Positions 19,540 through 30,024 of a stretch of 64,000 bases of DNA are shown here, in pieces. Numbering within the stretch: the first letter of the stretch is position 1; the number at the start of each line of letters is the position of its first letter. The stretch is from Parvimonas sp. oral taxon 393 str. F0440 (lineage in GTDB: Bacteria; Bacillota; Clostridia; Tissierellales; Peptoniphilaceae): NCBI GenBank assembly GCA_000223315.2, contig AFUS01000004.1, forward strand, positions 248,001 to 312,000, given 5' to 3'. A model generated the notes under the pieces. That model did not search any database. It saw only the letters and a list, made by a program, of their open reading frames with translations, and was not told where the DNA came from. A program made the translations under genes and the position numbers.

Positions 19540-22500
19540 GTGGACTCCTTGTTGGAATTAAATAATTTTGATGCAATGAAAATTGGCTTGGCTTCACCTG
19601 ATAAGATAAGAAGCTGGTCAAGAGGAGAAGTTAAAAAACCAGAAACCATAAATTACAGAACACTAAAACCGGAAAAAGATGGACTTTTCTGTGAAAAGAT
19701 ATTCGGACCGGTAAAGGACTGGGAATGTAATTGTGGTAAGTATAAAAGAATAAAATACAAGGGAAATGTATGTGAAAAATGTGGAGTTGAAATAACAAAG
19801 TCTAAAGTAAGACGTGAAAGAATGGGTCATATCGAACTTGTTGCTCCGGTTTCACATATCTGGTATTTCAAAGGAATACCTTCAAGAATGGGACTTATAT
19901 TGGATATGAGTCCAAGAGCCCTTGAAAAAATACTATATTTTGCAAATTATGTTGTTCTTGATGCAAAAGATACTGACCTTTATGTTAAGCAATTACTAAC
20001 TGAAGGCGAATATGGAGAAGCTTGTGAAAAATTTGGTGCAGAAAATTTCAGAGTTGGAATGGGTGCTGAAGCAATTAAAGAGCTTTTAGAAAATATTAAT
20101 TTAGATGAACTTTCAGATGAGTTGAAAAAAGGTCTTGTGGATGCAACAGGTCAAAAGAAAATTAGACTTTCAAGAAGACTTGAAGTTTGTGAAGCTTTCA
20201 GAAAATCAGGAAATAGACCTGAATGGATGATTATTGATGTTGTTCCTGTTATTCCGCCTGATTTAAGACCGATGGTTCAACTTGAAGGTGGTAGATTTGC
20301 AACTTCAGACTTAAATGATTTGTATAGACGTGTTATAAATAGAAATAACAGATTGAAAAAACTTATAGAAATTCATGCTCCTGAAATCATTATGAGAAAT
20401 GAAAAGAGAATGTTACAAGAAGCTGTGGATACATTAATAGATAATGGAAGACACGGAAAAGCTGTAACAGGAGCAGGAAATAGAGAACTTAAATCTCTAT
20501 CAGATATGTTAAAAGGTAAAACAGGAAGATTTAGACAAAACTTACTTGGAAAACGTGTTGACTATTCAGGACGTTCTGTAATCGTAGTAGGTCCGGATTT
20601 GAAATTCCACCAATGTGGGCTTCCTAAAAAAATGGCTCTTGAGCTATTTAAACCTTTTATTATGAAACAATTGGTTGAAGATGGAATTGTTCATAATATT
20701 AAAAGTGCTAAGAAATATGTAGAAAGATTAAATTCAAATGTTTGGGACATCTTAGATAAAGTTATTAAAGATCATCCTGTGCTTTTAAATAGAGCACCGA
20801 CTCTTCACAGACTTGGTATTCAAGCATTTGAACCGGTTTTAGTTGAAGGAAAGGCTATAAAATTGCATCCATTGGTTTGTACGGCATATAATGCCGACTT
20901 TGACGGAGACCAAATGGCGGTCCATTTACCTTTATCAACTGAAGCTCAAGCAGAAGCAAGACTTTTGATGCTTTCTACAAATAATATTTTAGCACCAAAA
21001 GACGGTAAGCCTATCACAACTCCTACACAAGATATGGTATTAGGTTCATATTATTTAACAAGTGGAACTGTTGAAGAACAAGCCGTTCGTTCATTTATGG
21101 ATTATGATGAAATGTTTAAGGCTTATTCTACAAATAATGTTAAAATTCATGATACTGTTAATATCTTGTATAGAGATGAAGAAACAGGAGAAAGTCAAAT
21201 CGTAAAATCAACTGTTGGTAGATTTATATTTAATGAACATATTCCACAAGATTTAGGATTTGTTGATAGAAGTAAAGATAAATTCTCATTAGAAATAGAT
21301 AGACTTGTAGATAAAAAAATGCTTGGTAAGATAGTAGATAAATGTTTTAGAAAACATGGAAATATTAAAACTGCTGAAGTATTAGACTATATTAAATCTA
21401 CAGGATATAAATATTCAACTGTAGGAGCTATTTCTATCTCAATGAATGACGTAATAGTTCCTGAAGAAAAATGGGAAATTCTTAAAGAAGCGGAACATAA
21501 AATTGCAGTTTATGAAGAATTGTTTAGAGATGGTTTAGTTTCTGAACAAGAAAGATATGAATATGTAATTTCTGTTTGGACAAAAGCTACTGAAGATATT
21601 ACAAAGATTCTTGTTGCAAAACAAGATCCTACAAATAGTATCTCAATTATGGCGGACTCAGGAGCCAGAGGTAATATCAACCAAATTAGACAGTTAGCCG
21701 GAATGCGTGGACTTATGAGTTCTGCAACCGGTAGAATCGTAGAAATTCCTATTAAAGCAAACTTTAGAGAAGGTCTTTCAGTTCAAGAATTCTTTATCTC
21801 AACTCACGGTTCCAGAAAAGGTCTTTCAGATACCGCTCTTAGAACAGCTGACTCTGGATATTTAACAAGAAGACTTGTAGATGTTTCACAAGATGTTATT
21901 GTTAGAGAAGACGACTGTTGTACAGATGAATATGTATTAGCAAAAGACTTTAAAGATGGAAATGCTATAGTTGAAAAACTTGCAGATAGAATCGTAGGAA
22001 GACATTCATTTGAAGATGTTTTAAATCCTAATACAGGAGAAATACTAATTTATAAAAATGAAATGATTACAGAAGCTTTGGCAGAAAAAGTTGAAAAACT
22101 TGGAATTACAGAATTAAAAGTTCGTTCAGTTTTAGGTTGTAAATCAAAACATGGTGTTTGTGCAAAATGTTATGGACGTAACCTTGCAACAGGAAACCCT
22201 GTTAATATTGGTGAAGCAGTAGGAATTATAGCTGCTCAATCTATCGGAGAACCTGGTACTCAGCTTACGATGAGAACATTCCACTCAGGTGGGGTTGCCG
22301 GTGTTGGAATTACTCAAGGTCTTCCTCGTGTTGAAGAACTTTTTGAAGCTAGAAAACCTAAAGGACTTGCTTATATAACTGAAATAGACGGTACTGTAAA
22401 ATTAGTTGATAATAAGAAGAGATATGATATAGTTGTAACTGCTGAAGACGGTGATGAAAGAATCTATGCTATACCTTATGGAGCTAGAATTAAAGTTAAA

Positions 22501-23193
22501 GATGGAGAAGAAATCAAAGCAGGAGATATGCTTACTGAAGGTTCTATAAATCCACATGATATTTTAGCTATAAAAGGACCAACAGGTGTTCAAGAATATA
22601 TCACTAAAGAAGTTCAAAAAGTATATCGTAACCAAGGGGTAGATATCGACGACAGACATATTGAAATCATCATAAAACAAATGCTTTCTAAAGTTAAAAT
22701 AGATACTTCAGGAGATACTAATTTCTTAGAAGGAAGTTTAGTTCCTTTTAGAGAAGTTGAAGCTGTTAATAGAGAAATGCTTGAAGAAGATAAAATGCCG
22801 GCTACATTCGATAATGTATTACTTGGTATTACTAAGGCATCTCTTGCAACTGAAAGTTTCTTATCAGCTGCATCATTCCAAGAAACTACCAGAGTTTTAA
22901 CTGATGCTTCTATCAAAGGAAAAGCAGATGGTTTAATAGGATTAAAAGAAAATGTAATCTTAGGTAAACTTATCCCTGCAGGAACTGGTATGAAAGTTTA
23001 TAAATCTATTGAAATTGACTATGAAACAATGGAAGAAGAAGATAGACTTGCTAGAGAAGCTGCTCTTGAACATGCTGAACCTGAAGAAGATCATACATTT
23101 GATGAATTAAAAGCAGAAGCAGAAGTAAAAGCAGAAGCAGAAGTAAAAGAAACTGAAATTGATACTGAAGAAGTAGAAATAGTTGAAGAATAA
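19540..23193 (+). CDS. rpoC: DNA-directed RNA polymerase subunit beta'
   Basis: About 1217 residues. The N-terminal zinc site is [20 protein letters not shown]. The catalytic magnesium loop is NADFDGDQM, near residue 450. A second Cys cluster is seen in DDCCTDE and [13 protein letters not shown]. The start is GTG at 19540 in the longest frame, but TTG at 19549 gives [20 protein letters not shown], which matches the usual RpoC beginning; AGGAAGGGAG at 19531-19540 fits either. The C-terminus has a short acidic repeat (KAEAEV repeated), probably a low-complexity tail. Confidence 0.98.
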   Translation: MDSLLELNNFDAMKIGLASPDKIRSWSRGEVKKPETINYRTLKPEKDGLFCEKIFGPVKDWECNCGKYKRIKYKGNVCEKCGVEITKSKVRRERMGHIELVAPVSHIWYFKGIPSRMGLILDMSPRALEKILYFANYVVLDAKDTDLYVKQLLTEGEYGEACEKFGAENFRVGMGAEAIKELLENINLDELSDELKKGLVDATGQKKIRLSRRLEVCEAFRKSGNRPEWMIIDVVPVIPPDLRPMVQLEGGRFATSDLNDLYRRVINRNNRLKKLIEIHAPEIIMRNEKRMLQEAVDTLIDNGRHGKAVTGAGNRELKSLSDMLKGKTGRFRQNLLGKRVDYSGRSVIVVGPDLKFHQCGLPKKMALELFKPFIMKQLVEDGIVHNIKSAKKYVERLNSNVWDILDKVIKDHPVLLNRAPTLHRLGIQAFEPVLVEGKAIKLHPLVCTAYNADFDGDQMAVHLPLSTEAQAEARLLMLSTNNILAPKDGKPITTPTQDMVLGSYYLTSGTVEEQAVRSFMDYDEMFKAYSTNNVKIHDTVNILYRDEETGESQIVKSTVGRFIFNEHIPQDLGFVDRSKDKFSLEIDRLVDKKMLGKIVDKCFRKHGNIKTAEVLDYIKSTGYKYSTVGAISISMNDVIVPEEKWEILKEAEHKIAVYEELFRDGLVSEQERYEYVISVWTKATEDITKILVAKQDPTNSISIMADSGARGNINQIRQLAGMRGLMSSATGRIVEIPIKANFREGLSVQEFFISTHGSRKGLSDTALRTADSGYLTRRLVDVSQDVIVREDDCCTDEYVLAKDFKDGNAIVEKLADRIVGRHSFEDVLNPNTGEILIYKNEMITEALAEKVEKLGITELKVRSVLGCKSKHGVCAKCYGRNLATGNPVNIGEAVGIIAAQSIGEPGTQLTMRTFHSGGVAGVGITQGLPRVEELFEARKPKGLAYITEIDGTVKLVDNKKRYDIVVTAEDGDERIYAIPYGARIKVKDGEEIKAGDMLTEGSINPHDILAIKGPTGVQEYITKEVQKVYRNQGVDIDDRHIEIIIKQMLSKVKIDTSGDTNFLEGSLVPFREVEAVNREMLEEDKMPATFDNVLLGITKASLATESFLSAASFQETTRVLTDASIKGKADGLIGLKENVILGKLIPAGTGMKVYKSIEIDYETMEEEDRLAREAALEHAEPEEDHTFDELKAEAEVKAEAEVKETEIDTEEVEIVEE

Positions 23194-23199
23194 TATTTA

Positions 23200-23226
23200 G
23201 AGTCGGAAAAATTTTCCGACTCTTTC
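23200..23226 (+). terminator. rpoBC terminator
   Basis: Perfect 11-bp stem GAGTCGGAAAA/TTTTCCGACTC followed by TTTCT. Confidence 0.85.
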
Positions 23227-23244
23227 TATAAAGTGAGGCATAAG

Positions 23245-24328
23245 ATGAAAAAAGCTTTAATTTTAACTGCATCTTTTGGTGGGGGACATAATAAAGCTGC
23301 AAATAATATTAGAGAGAAACTCGAACAAAGAGGTTTCGATGTAGAAGAAATAGATTTGTTAAAGGAAATTTCAGAAAAGTTAGACAGCTTACTCGTTGGC
23401 GGATATTTGGGAATTGTAACTAAGACACCTGAAATTTATGGGCTTATTTATAAGGGAACTAATATAACTCAAACACAAAATGTTTTTTCAAAACCAATTT
23501 TAAATATGTTGAGTAATAAAATATTACCTATATTGGAAGAAAAAAGACCAAGTGTAGTTATTGGAACTCATGTTTTTGCTATTGGAATTATGGAACATAT
23601 AAAGCAAAAAAATATTATGATGTTCCATTTATTTCGGTAATTACCGATTTTATAACGCATAAAATGTATTTTAGTGATTATGTTGACTATTATATTGTAG
23701 CGACCGAATTTACAAAAAACAGAATGATTGATGATGGAATAAAAGAAGAGAGAATTTGTGCTTATGGAATTCCTATAAGTGACAATTTTAAAGAAAGACA
23801 TTATGAAAAAAAAGAAGGCTTTAATATTTTAACTATATTTGGAACTTTGGGAATGAATGATTTTTCGGAATATATTATGCCGATTTTGGATATTTCAAAT
23901 GATATAAGACTTACTATGGTCTGTGGTAAAAATGAAGAATTAAAAGAAAAACTTGAAAAAAATATAGTCTTTTTATAGATGAAAATAGACTTGAAATTTT
24001 AGGTTATACAAATGAAGTTGCAAGACTTATGGAAGAAAATCAACTTCTGATTACAAAACCCGGAGGGCTTACAGTTACGGAGGCAATAATTAAAAATATT
24101 CCGCTTATAATTCCATTTTTCATTCCGGGACATGAAGAAGAAAATAAAAACTTCGTTGTTGAGGAAGAGATTGGAGTTTATGCTGATAGTATTAATGCTG
24201 TTGTAAAGGAGATAAAAAAGTTTTACAAAAATAGAAGAAGAGTGGAATATATGTCTTTAAATATGAAAGATATTGCTGAAGGTTTTTCAGTAGATAAGAT
24301 TGCAGAATTAGTTGAAAAAATAAGCTAA
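23245..24328 (+). CDS. Diacylglycerol glucosyltransferase / MGDG synthase-like GT28 protein (two frameshifts)
   Basis: Likely transfers sugar from UDP-glucose or UDP-galactose to membrane diacylglycerol (UgtP/MGDG-synthase family, related to MurG). The N-terminus LILTASFGGGHNKAA is the family's acceptor-side motif; the C-terminal nucleotide-sugar part shows LLITKPGGLTVTEA. The frame is broken twice. One A added to the run at 23606-23612 gives ...QKKYYDVPFISVITDF, and one T added at 23970-23974 gives ...VFFIDENRLEILGYT, yielding about 361 residues. The ATG at 23245 is preferred over the GTG at 23233 because GAGG at 23235-23238 serves it. Confidence 0.85.
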
Positions 24329-24333
24329 ATTTA

Positions 24334-24362
24334 TTGACAAAAAGGATGTCTTATAGTATAAT
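24334..24362 (+). promoter_or_regulatory. Consensus sigma-A promoter of the lipoprotein gene
   Basis: Perfect TTGACA at 24334-24339, 17-bp spacer, perfect TATAAT at 24357-24362. It is among the strongest promoters in the window, suggesting the lipoprotein is abundant. Confidence 0.9.
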
Positions 24363-24394
24363 TCATCGTGGATAGAGATTTTAGGAGGTTTTAT

Positions 24395-24779
24395 ATGAAA
24401 ATTAAAAAATATTTAATTTCTGCTATGGCTATATTATTAATGGGTTCAATGGTTGCTTGTCAATCAAAACCGGCTGAAAATAAGAAAGCAGAAGAAAAGA
24501 AAGAAGAAAAGAAAGAAGAACCAAAGATGGAAAAGGCTTCTGAAGAAGAAAAAAATGCAACTATAAAAGCATTAGAAGCTCAAAAAGCTATCGAATTAGA
24601 AATTCCTAATTTAAAGGATGCTGACAAAGAAAGCATTCAAAAAAATATGAAAGCTTAATTGCTCAAGTTAAAGAAGATAAAATGGGCAAGGATGAAGTTG
24701 TTAAATTAGGAAAAGCTGCTGAAAATTACGTTAAAAACGTAAAAGCATCAAGAGGCGAAAAAACTGAAGAAAAAAATAA
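24395..24779 (+). CDS. Small charged lipoprotein (two frameshifts)
   Basis: The signal peptide MKIKKYLISAMAILLMGSMVAC has a lipobox ending in Cys22, then a Lys/Glu-rich linker (KAEEKKEEKKEEPKMEK) and an alpha-helical domain. One A added at 24639-24645 joins ...ESIQKKYESLIAQVKEDK, and one A added at 24770-24776 ends it ...EKTEEKK, about 128 residues. No enzyme motif. The linker would let the helical domain reach through the cell wall; this is inference. It is monocistronic with its own consensus promoter and terminator. Confidence 0.8.
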
Positions 24780-24794
24780 GATGATATTTTTAAT

Positions 24795-24818
24795 GAGAGT
24801 TTGTTACTCTCTTTTTTT
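24795..24818 (+). terminator. Terminator of the lipoprotein gene
   Basis: GAGAGT/ACTCTC stem followed by T7. Confidence 0.8.
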
Positions 24819-24844
24819 ATGAGAAAAAATTTTTTAATTAAGAT

Positions 24845-25001
24845 AATTTATTAAAAAAGGGGTATAAAAGAGTCACATACTTTTTGGTTATACTTATAGT
24901 TAAAAGCAAAGTCACACTAATCACAGTAATACTGGTATGTAAATACCACACTTAAAATTTATAGAAAATAAGCTATGTAAAATTTTTACATAGCTTTTTT
25001 T
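24845..25001 (+). ncRNA. Possible structured non-coding RNA between two terminators
   Basis: A 310-base gap (24824-25137) holds no ORF with a start signal. It contains a perfect hairpin TGGTAT-GTAA-ATACCA (24933-24948, GNRA-type loop) and then a strong terminator (24970-25001). Since the lipoprotein gene already ends at its own terminator, this second terminator needs another transcript. Promoter candidates are weak (TATAAA near 24861, TATACT near 24890). No known riboswitch or T-box consensus was recognised. Confidence 0.35.
24970..25001 (+). terminator. Strong intrinsic terminator without an upstream gene of its own
   Basis: Twelve-bp stem AAGCTATGTAAA/TTTACATAGCTT with loop ATT and a T7 tail. 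Confidence 0.85.
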
Positions 25002-25053
25002 GTGAAAAAAATTTTTTGTTGAAATTATTATAAAAGCTTTGAGCATAAAATAT

Positions 25054-25082
25054 TTGAAATGAGATTTCTTATATGATACAAT
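25054..25082 (+). promoter_or_regulatory. Promoter of the ABC exporter gene
   Basis: TTGAAA at 25054-25059, 17-bp spacer, TACAAT at 25077-25082. Confidence 0.7.
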
Positions 25083-25137
25083 GTCTATGTAAATTATTAG
25101 AATAATATTTTAAAGAAAAAACTAATGGAGTTTAGTT

Positions 25138-26736
25138 ATGAAAAAATTAAAGAAAAATATTTATCTATATTCTATATTAATTGTTATTTTTAGTATTTTT
25201 ACAGTTTATTCAAATGCTAATATGCCAATGATAATTAAGGAAATTACAGATAGCATAACAGCTAAACAATTTGATAAAATTTTTGGATATTTTGTAAAAT
25301 ATGCTCTACTAATAGTTTTAGTATTGTATTCTGAATTTATTGGTAAATTGTTGAATGCTAAATATAGAAGATTATTATATATGAGGCTTAGAAATCTTTT
25401 TATAAGAGGAATTTTGTTAAAGGGTAAAAAGGGAGAAAATCCTCAAGAGCTTTATTCTATTTATAATAATGAGATAGAATCTGTTGTAGAAGAATACTAT
25501 TTAACAATACCACATATTATATTTCAAGCAGTATCTATTATTTGGTATATGTATTTGCTGTTTTCATTAAATATTATTGCATCATTTATTATTCTAGGAA
25601 CAAATATTATATCAATCCTAATTCCTTATTTTTTCGAAATAGATATGCAAAGAATAAGAGAAAAGAGCATTTTAGGATTAAGACAATTGAATACAGCTTT
25701 TTATGATATTGTTGAGGGAATAGGGATTATAAAAAGATATTCCGTAGAAAAAAATATAAATGATAAAATGGAGTCTATTTCATCTGATGAACAAAAATAT
25801 GCTTATAGATATAGCATAAAAAATGCAGTTCTAGAAATTAGTATGGGGGCAATTTCGTTTATATCACAATTTTTAATATATTATGTTGTAATCAGTTCAA
25901 TTATCAGTGGAAAAGAAACTATCGGAGCTTTTATAGCAATATTGCAATTATCTGACTTGTTAATCTATCCGATTAATACCATTTCCAGCTATTTGATAAC
26001 TGTATTTTCTATAAAGAAAGTTAAAAATGATTTATTTGAAACATTATCCGATTGCGAATTTGAAGAAAATGAGCAAGAGAGAGTTGAGAAAATTGAATTC
26101 GAAAATGTAAGTTTTTCTTATAATGAGAATAAATATATTATTGATAATTTTTCAAATGTTTTTGAAAGTGGTAAAAAATACCTTATTAGAGGTCAAAACG
26201 GCTCAGGAAAGAGTACGATTTTGAAATTACTGTTTGGGGAGTTTGAAAATTATAGCGGAAATATAAAGATAAATGGTAAAAATATAAAGAATTATCCTGA
26301 TATTTCAAAAAATATTGTCTATGTTGAACAAAATTCGTTTCTATTTAATGAAAACATAGTTTCAAATATAACTCTATTTAAAAATATTGAGGATAATTTG
26401 ATATATGATATTTTAAATAAAGTAAATTTGGATAAAAAACTTATTGAAAATAGAAATGAAAATTTGAATGAATTAAATCTTTCAATTTCAGGTGGTGAAA
26501 AACAAAAAATTATAATTGCAAGAGCATTACTTAGAAATAGTAATTTTTTGGTATTTGATGAAGCTATGAGCAATATTGATAAAAATTCAATTTCAATAAT
26601 TGAAAAAATGATTTTAAATGATAAAAACTTAGGATTTATTAATATTTCTCACAATTATTCAGAAGAAAATGTAAAAATGTATGACTACATTTTAGAATTT
26701 ACAGGAGAAGAAATTAATATAATAAAAAATTGTTAG
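25138..26736 (+). CDS. ABC transporter, fused permease and ATPase (exporter type)
   Basis: 532 residues: a six-helix type-1 exporter membrane domain (about 1-290) followed by an ATPase domain. Walker A is RGQNGSGKST, the signature is SISGGEKQKII, Walker B is FLVFDEAMSN (Glu present) and the switch His is in INISHNYS. There is no N-terminal C39 peptidase domain. A partner half-transporter is not adjacent, so it may act as a homodimer. The substrate is unknown; no bacteriocin or peptide gene is seen next to it. Confidence 0.85.
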   Translation: MKKLKKNIYLYSILIVIFSIFTVYSNANMPMIIKEITDSITAKQFDKIFGYFVKYALLIVLVLYSEFIGKLLNAKYRRLLYMRLRNLFIRGILLKGKKGENPQELYSIYNNEIESVVEEYYLTIPHIIFQAVSIIWYMYLLFSLNIIASFIILGTNIISILIPYFFEIDMQRIREKSILGLRQLNTAFYDIVEGIGIIKRYSVEKNINDKMESISSDEQKYAYRYSIKNAVLEISMGAISFISQFLIYYVVISSIISGKETIGAFIAILQLSDLLIYPINTISSYLITVFSIKKVKNDLFETLSDCEFEENEQERVEKIEFENVSFSYNENKYIIDNFSNVFESGKKYLIRGQNGSGKSTILKLLFGEFENYSGNIKINGKNIKNYPDISKNIVYVEQNSFLFNENIVSNITLFKNIEDNLIYDILNKVNLDKKLIENRNENLNELNLSISGGEKQKIIIARALLRNSNFLVFDEAMSNIDKNSISIIEKMILNDKNLGFINISHNYSEENVKMYDYILEFTGEEINIIKNC

Positions 26737-26749
26737 CAATAATTACATT

Positions 26750-26780
26750 CCCGATACTTATGTGTCGGGTTATCTTTTTT
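26750..26780 (+). terminator. Terminator after the ABC exporter
   Basis: Eight-bp stem CCCGATAC/GTGTCGGG with loop TTAT, then TTATCTTTTTT. Confidence 0.85.
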
Positions 26781-26805
26781 ATAGGATATTTTTTAGTGAG
26801 AAAAT

Positions 26806-26835
26806 TTTACAATAATATAGTAAGTGTGTTATAAT
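26806..26835 (+). promoter_or_regulatory. Promoter at the head of the repeat array
   Basis: TTTACA at 26806-26811, 18-bp spacer, TATAAT at 26830-26835 with an upstream TG (extended -10 TGTTATAAT). It is the -10 of repeat copy 1. Confidence 0.75.
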
Positions 26836-27122
26836 ATAAGTAGCTTTGCGCCTAATGGCAAGGCTACTTATATTTCATCATAACTACCATAGAAAAAGTA
26901 TCGTAAAGGAGTTATGATATAATTAAAAGCTTTGCGCCTAATGACAAAGCTACTTATATTTCATCATAACTACCATAGAAAAAGTATCATAAAGGAGTTA
27001 TGATATAATTAAAAGCTTTGCGCCTAATGGCAAAGCTACTTATATTTCATCATAACTACCATAGAAAAGTTATCGTAAAGGAGTTATGATTTAATTATTG
27101 GCTTTATGCCTATTGATAAAGC
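26827..27122 (+). repeat. Tandem array of four ~87-bp promoter-hairpin cassettes upstream of prfA
   Basis: The -10 elements are at 26830, 26918, 27004 and 27090 (spacing 88, 86, 86). Each copy has an extended -10 (TGNTATAAT; the fourth is TGATTTAAT) and then a hairpin with stem TTTGC/GCAAA or TTTAT/ATAAA around loop GCCTAATG or GCCTATTG. Hairpins lie at 26835-26872 (15 bp), 26928-26951, 27014-27037 and 27101-27122. Between hairpins, TCATAACT...AGTTATGA forms a second inverted repeat whose 3' arm is part of the next -10. The predicted transcription start falls at the base of the hairpin in each copy. A related copy lies before folA at 61661-61757. Confidence 0.85.
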
Positions 27123-27195
27123 TATATATTTTAGATAAAAATAAATTGTTAAGATAAATTAAAGTTGATTGTAGTTATAAAAGGAGAGATATACT

Positions 27196-28266
27196 TTGTT
27201 TGATAAATTAGAACTATTAGTAGAAAAATTTGAGGAACTTGAAAAGAAAATTATAGATCCTGAAATTATGAAAGATATGAATGTTTGGCAAAAACTTGCT
27301 AAAGAACATGGTGATATGAAACCTATTGTTGAAAAATATAGAGAATATTCTAAACATAAGAAAGAACTTGAAGAAAATAAAGAATTGTTAAAGGAAAGTT
27401 TAGACGATGAAATGAAAGAACTTGTTAAGGAAGAAATTTCAGAGCTTGAAGATAGTATTGAAAAGGAAGAACAAGATCTTAAAATTTTGTTATTACCAAA
27501 AGACCCTAATGATGAAAAGAATGTATTTATGGAAGTAAGAGCCGGTACCGGTGGAGATGAAGCGGGACTTTTCGCAGAAGATTTACTTAGAATGTATAGA
27601 ATGTTTGCTGACAAACAAAGATGGAAAACTGAAATAATGAGTATTTCAGAACAAGGAGTTGGTGGAATTAAAGAAGTTGTTTTCTTAGTTAAAGGTAAAG
27701 GGGCATATTCAAAATTGAAATATGAAAGTGGAGTACACAGAGTACAACGTGTTCCTGCTACTGAATCAAGTGGAAGAATTCATACTTCTGCAGCAACTGT
27801 TGCAGTTTTACCGGAAGTTGAAGATGTCGATGTTGTTATAAATCAAAATGATTTAAGAATTGACGTTTATAGAGCAAGTGGTAATGGTGGACAATGTGTA
27901 AATACAACTGACTCTGCTGTAAGAATTACCCATATCCCAACGGGACTTGTTGTTACTTGTCAAGATGAAAAATCACAACTTAAGAATAAAGATAAGGCAA
28001 TGAAGATTTTGAAATCAAGACTTTACGAAAAGTATCAAGAAGAACAAAATAAGGATATTGCAGATGCAAGAAAATCACAAATAGGTTCCGGAGATAGATC
28101 TGAAAGAATAAGAACTTATAATTTTCCTCAAGGAAGAGTTACGGATCATAGAATAAATATGACTATTTATCAATTGGATAGTTTCTTAAATGGAGATATT
28201 TCCGATATGATAGATGCTCTAATTACAAGCGATCAGGCAAAAAAGATGCTGGCAATTGCGGAGTAG
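27196..28266 (+). CDS. prfA: Peptide chain release factor 1
   Basis: Recognises UAA and UAG stop codons and triggers peptide release. It is 356 residues. The GGQ motif is in [18 protein letters not shown], near residue 233. The RF1-type codon-reading segment [14 protein letters not shown] contains the PxT (PAT) tripeptide. The start is TTG at 27196 after AAGGAGAG at 27181-27188. Transcription probably comes from the repeat-associated promoters, giving leaders up to about 350 nt. Confidence 0.97.
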   Translation: MFDKLELLVEKFEELEKKIIDPEIMKDMNVWQKLAKEHGDMKPIVEKYREYSKHKKELEENKELLKESLDDEMKELVKEEISELEDSIEKEEQDLKILLLPKDPNDEKNVFMEVRAGTGGDEAGLFAEDLLRMYRMFADKQRWKTEIMSISEQGVGGIKEVVFLVKGKGAYSKLKYESGVHRVQRVPATESSGRIHTSAATVAVLPEVEDVDVVINQNDLRIDVYRASGNGGQCVNTTDSAVRITHIPTGLVVTCQDEKSQLKNKDKAMKILKSRLYEKYQEEQNKDIADARKSQIGSGDRSERIRTYNFPQGRVTDHRINMTIYQLDSFLNGDISDMIDALITSDQAKKMLAIAE

Positions 28267-28271
28267 ATTAT

Positions 28272-29171
28272 ATGAATTACAATTTACAAAATAAATTAAC
28301 TAAATTTGGTATTTATATTGTATTGTATGTGTTTGGGATATTTGTATTTTTTAATTTAGTTTTTGACAAAAAAGAAATGAAAACAGAAGTTACGGTCAAT
28401 AATGTAGAAGAAATTAAAGATTTGAATGCAAATGGAATAGATGTTAGTAAACTTTCAACAAAGGTTAATACAGGAAAGAAATCAAATATTTTGTCTGAAA
28501 AAACTATTCTGGACGGACTTAATAACAGTAATGACAAAGAGATTCAAGAAATTTTAAAAAGTAAAGATAAGCTGAGTTTTAGTTATTTAGCTTTGCTTTA
28601 CAGAAATCCGTCCGCAAAACTTTTTATAAAAGATAAACTTGAGAATAGGACTGTAGATAATTTTATTGGAGAAAGTGTTGATTTTAAAAGAGATATTCCG
28701 TATTATTTGCAATGGGACAGACGTTGGGGTCAAAATAAATATACTGATGAAAATATTGCTATAAACGGTTGTGGTCCTACGTCAATGGCAATGGTTATTT
28801 CCGGACTTTTAAAAGATAATTCCATTACACCCGTTGAAATGATACAATATGAAGAATATGCTGAAGGTTCGGGAACGGGGTGGCAATATTTTACGGAAGT
28901 TCCCAAAAAATATGGCATTAAAGTTAAAGAGCTGTCAACAAATGAAAAAATTTATAAGGATGAGTTAAAGAACGGAAGACCTATAATTGCAAATGTAGGA
29001 CCTGGAGATTTTTCTTCAATTGGACATTATATTGTTTTAGTTGGAGTTGATGAAGACGGAATGTTTATTATAAATGATTCAAGCAGTCCTACAAATACGA
29101 ATGAAAAATGGAGTTTTGAAAGATTGAAGCCACAGATAAAGAATTCTTGGTCTTTTGATAAAGGAGAGTAG
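28272..29171 (+). CDS. Membrane-anchored C39-like cysteine peptidase
   Basis: 299 residues. One N-terminal membrane anchor (IYIVLYVFGIFVFFNLVF), a polar linker, then a papain-like C39-type domain from about residue 138 (DIPYYLQWDRRWGQ). The catalytic Cys is in NGCGPTSMAMVISGLL, the His in GHYIVLVGVDEDG and the Asp/Asn in FIINDSSSP. Such proteins act outside the cell; the substrate is unknown. It follows prfA by 5 bases. Confidence 0.85.
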   Translation: MNYNLQNKLTKFGIYIVLYVFGIFVFFNLVFDKKEMKTEVTVNNVEEIKDLNANGIDVSKLSTKVNTGKKSNILSEKTILDGLNNSNDKEIQEILKSKDKLSFSYLALLYRNPSAKLFIKDKLENRTVDNFIGESVDFKRDIPYYLQWDRRWGQNKYTDENIAINGCGPTSMAMVISGLLKDNSITPVEMIQYEEYAEGSGTGWQYFTEVPKKYGIKVKELSTNEKIYKDELKNGRPIIANVGPGDFSSIGHYIVLVGVDEDGMFIINDSSSPTNTNEKWSFERLKPQIKNSWSFDKGE

Positions 29172-29173
29172 TT

Positions 29174-29940
29174 TTGAATTTTTTAGAAAAAATTTTAGAT
29201 TTTTATTTTATTTTTTAGATCTGAACCGGATGGATATGATATAGAAAAATACGGTTTTACTCATATTATACTTGTTATAATTGCTTTTATGGGGGCTATT
29301 TTAATTTATAGATATAGAGATAAAATAAAAATAGTAATAAAAATATTTTAAAAATTTTGTTATAGTATTGTTTTTACAACAATTAATATTATATGCTTGG
29401 TATTTGTTAAGCGGTTCATTTTCAATTGAAACGAGTTTGCCTTTATATGATTGCAGAGTTGCGATTTTATGTTTGATATATGGAGTATTTTTTAATAATG
29501 ATAAGTCAAAAAGGATTGGGATTTATTTGGGCTTTGTAGGCTCAATAGTTGCTCTTTTGACACCGGAGTTGGATAAATTTGTATTTCCACATTATACTTG
29601 GATAAGTTTCTTTGTAGGACATACTATGTTGCTTTGGGTGAGTTGTTATATATTCTTTGTTGAAGAAATAGAAATTTCATTCAAAAAATATACAGAAGTT
29701 TTTGTTTTTACCAACATTTTGCATATTGCAGTAATCATTTTTAACAGCTTTACAAAATGTAACTATGCGTTTTTATCAGAACCCCCAATTTTTAAAGATG
29801 TAGCTGGTAGATTGCATCCAATAACATATATTGCAATTATGATGTTGATGTTAAATTTTGCATTATATCTTGTACATTCATATTTTATGAAATCAAGAGA
29901 TGGGAAATTTAAAATAATAAATAGAAAGATTGAGAATTAA
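29174..29940 (+). CDS. YwaF-like integral membrane protein, TIGR02206 type (several frameshifts)
   Basis: TTG start at 29174 after AAGGAG (29161-29166), MNFLEKILDFYF... The frame is lost at the T run 29211-29216 (two T added or one removed), then at A runs 29339-29343 and 29350-29354 (one A each), before the long intact part from 29365. Restored, it has about 255 residues and six or seven membrane segments, with RSEPDGYDIEKYGFTHIILV early and FFVGHTMLLWVSCY later. The resemblance to the YwaF/TIGR02206 family is from overall pattern. With three disrupted sites it could also be a true pseudogene. Confidence 0.6.
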
Positions 29941-30024
29941 AAATAATTGAGGATGAATTAATAATATAATAAATAAAAAAGTGGATTTAAGAATACACCT
30001 GATTTTCTTTGGAGGATAATGAAT

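Noticed and set aside
23101-23180. Tandem repeat at the rpoC end as a functional repeat
   Set aside because: It is a short low-complexity acidic tail (KAEAEV repeats) of a kind common in RpoC C-termini.
24824-25137. T-box leader upstream of the ABC exporter
   Set aside because: The conserved T-box sequence AGGGTGGNACCGCG is absent and the gene is not amino-acid related in any visible way.
26827-27122. CRISPR array
   Set aside because: Repeats are about 87 bases end to end with no unique spacers, each unit carries a promoter element, and no cas genes are present.
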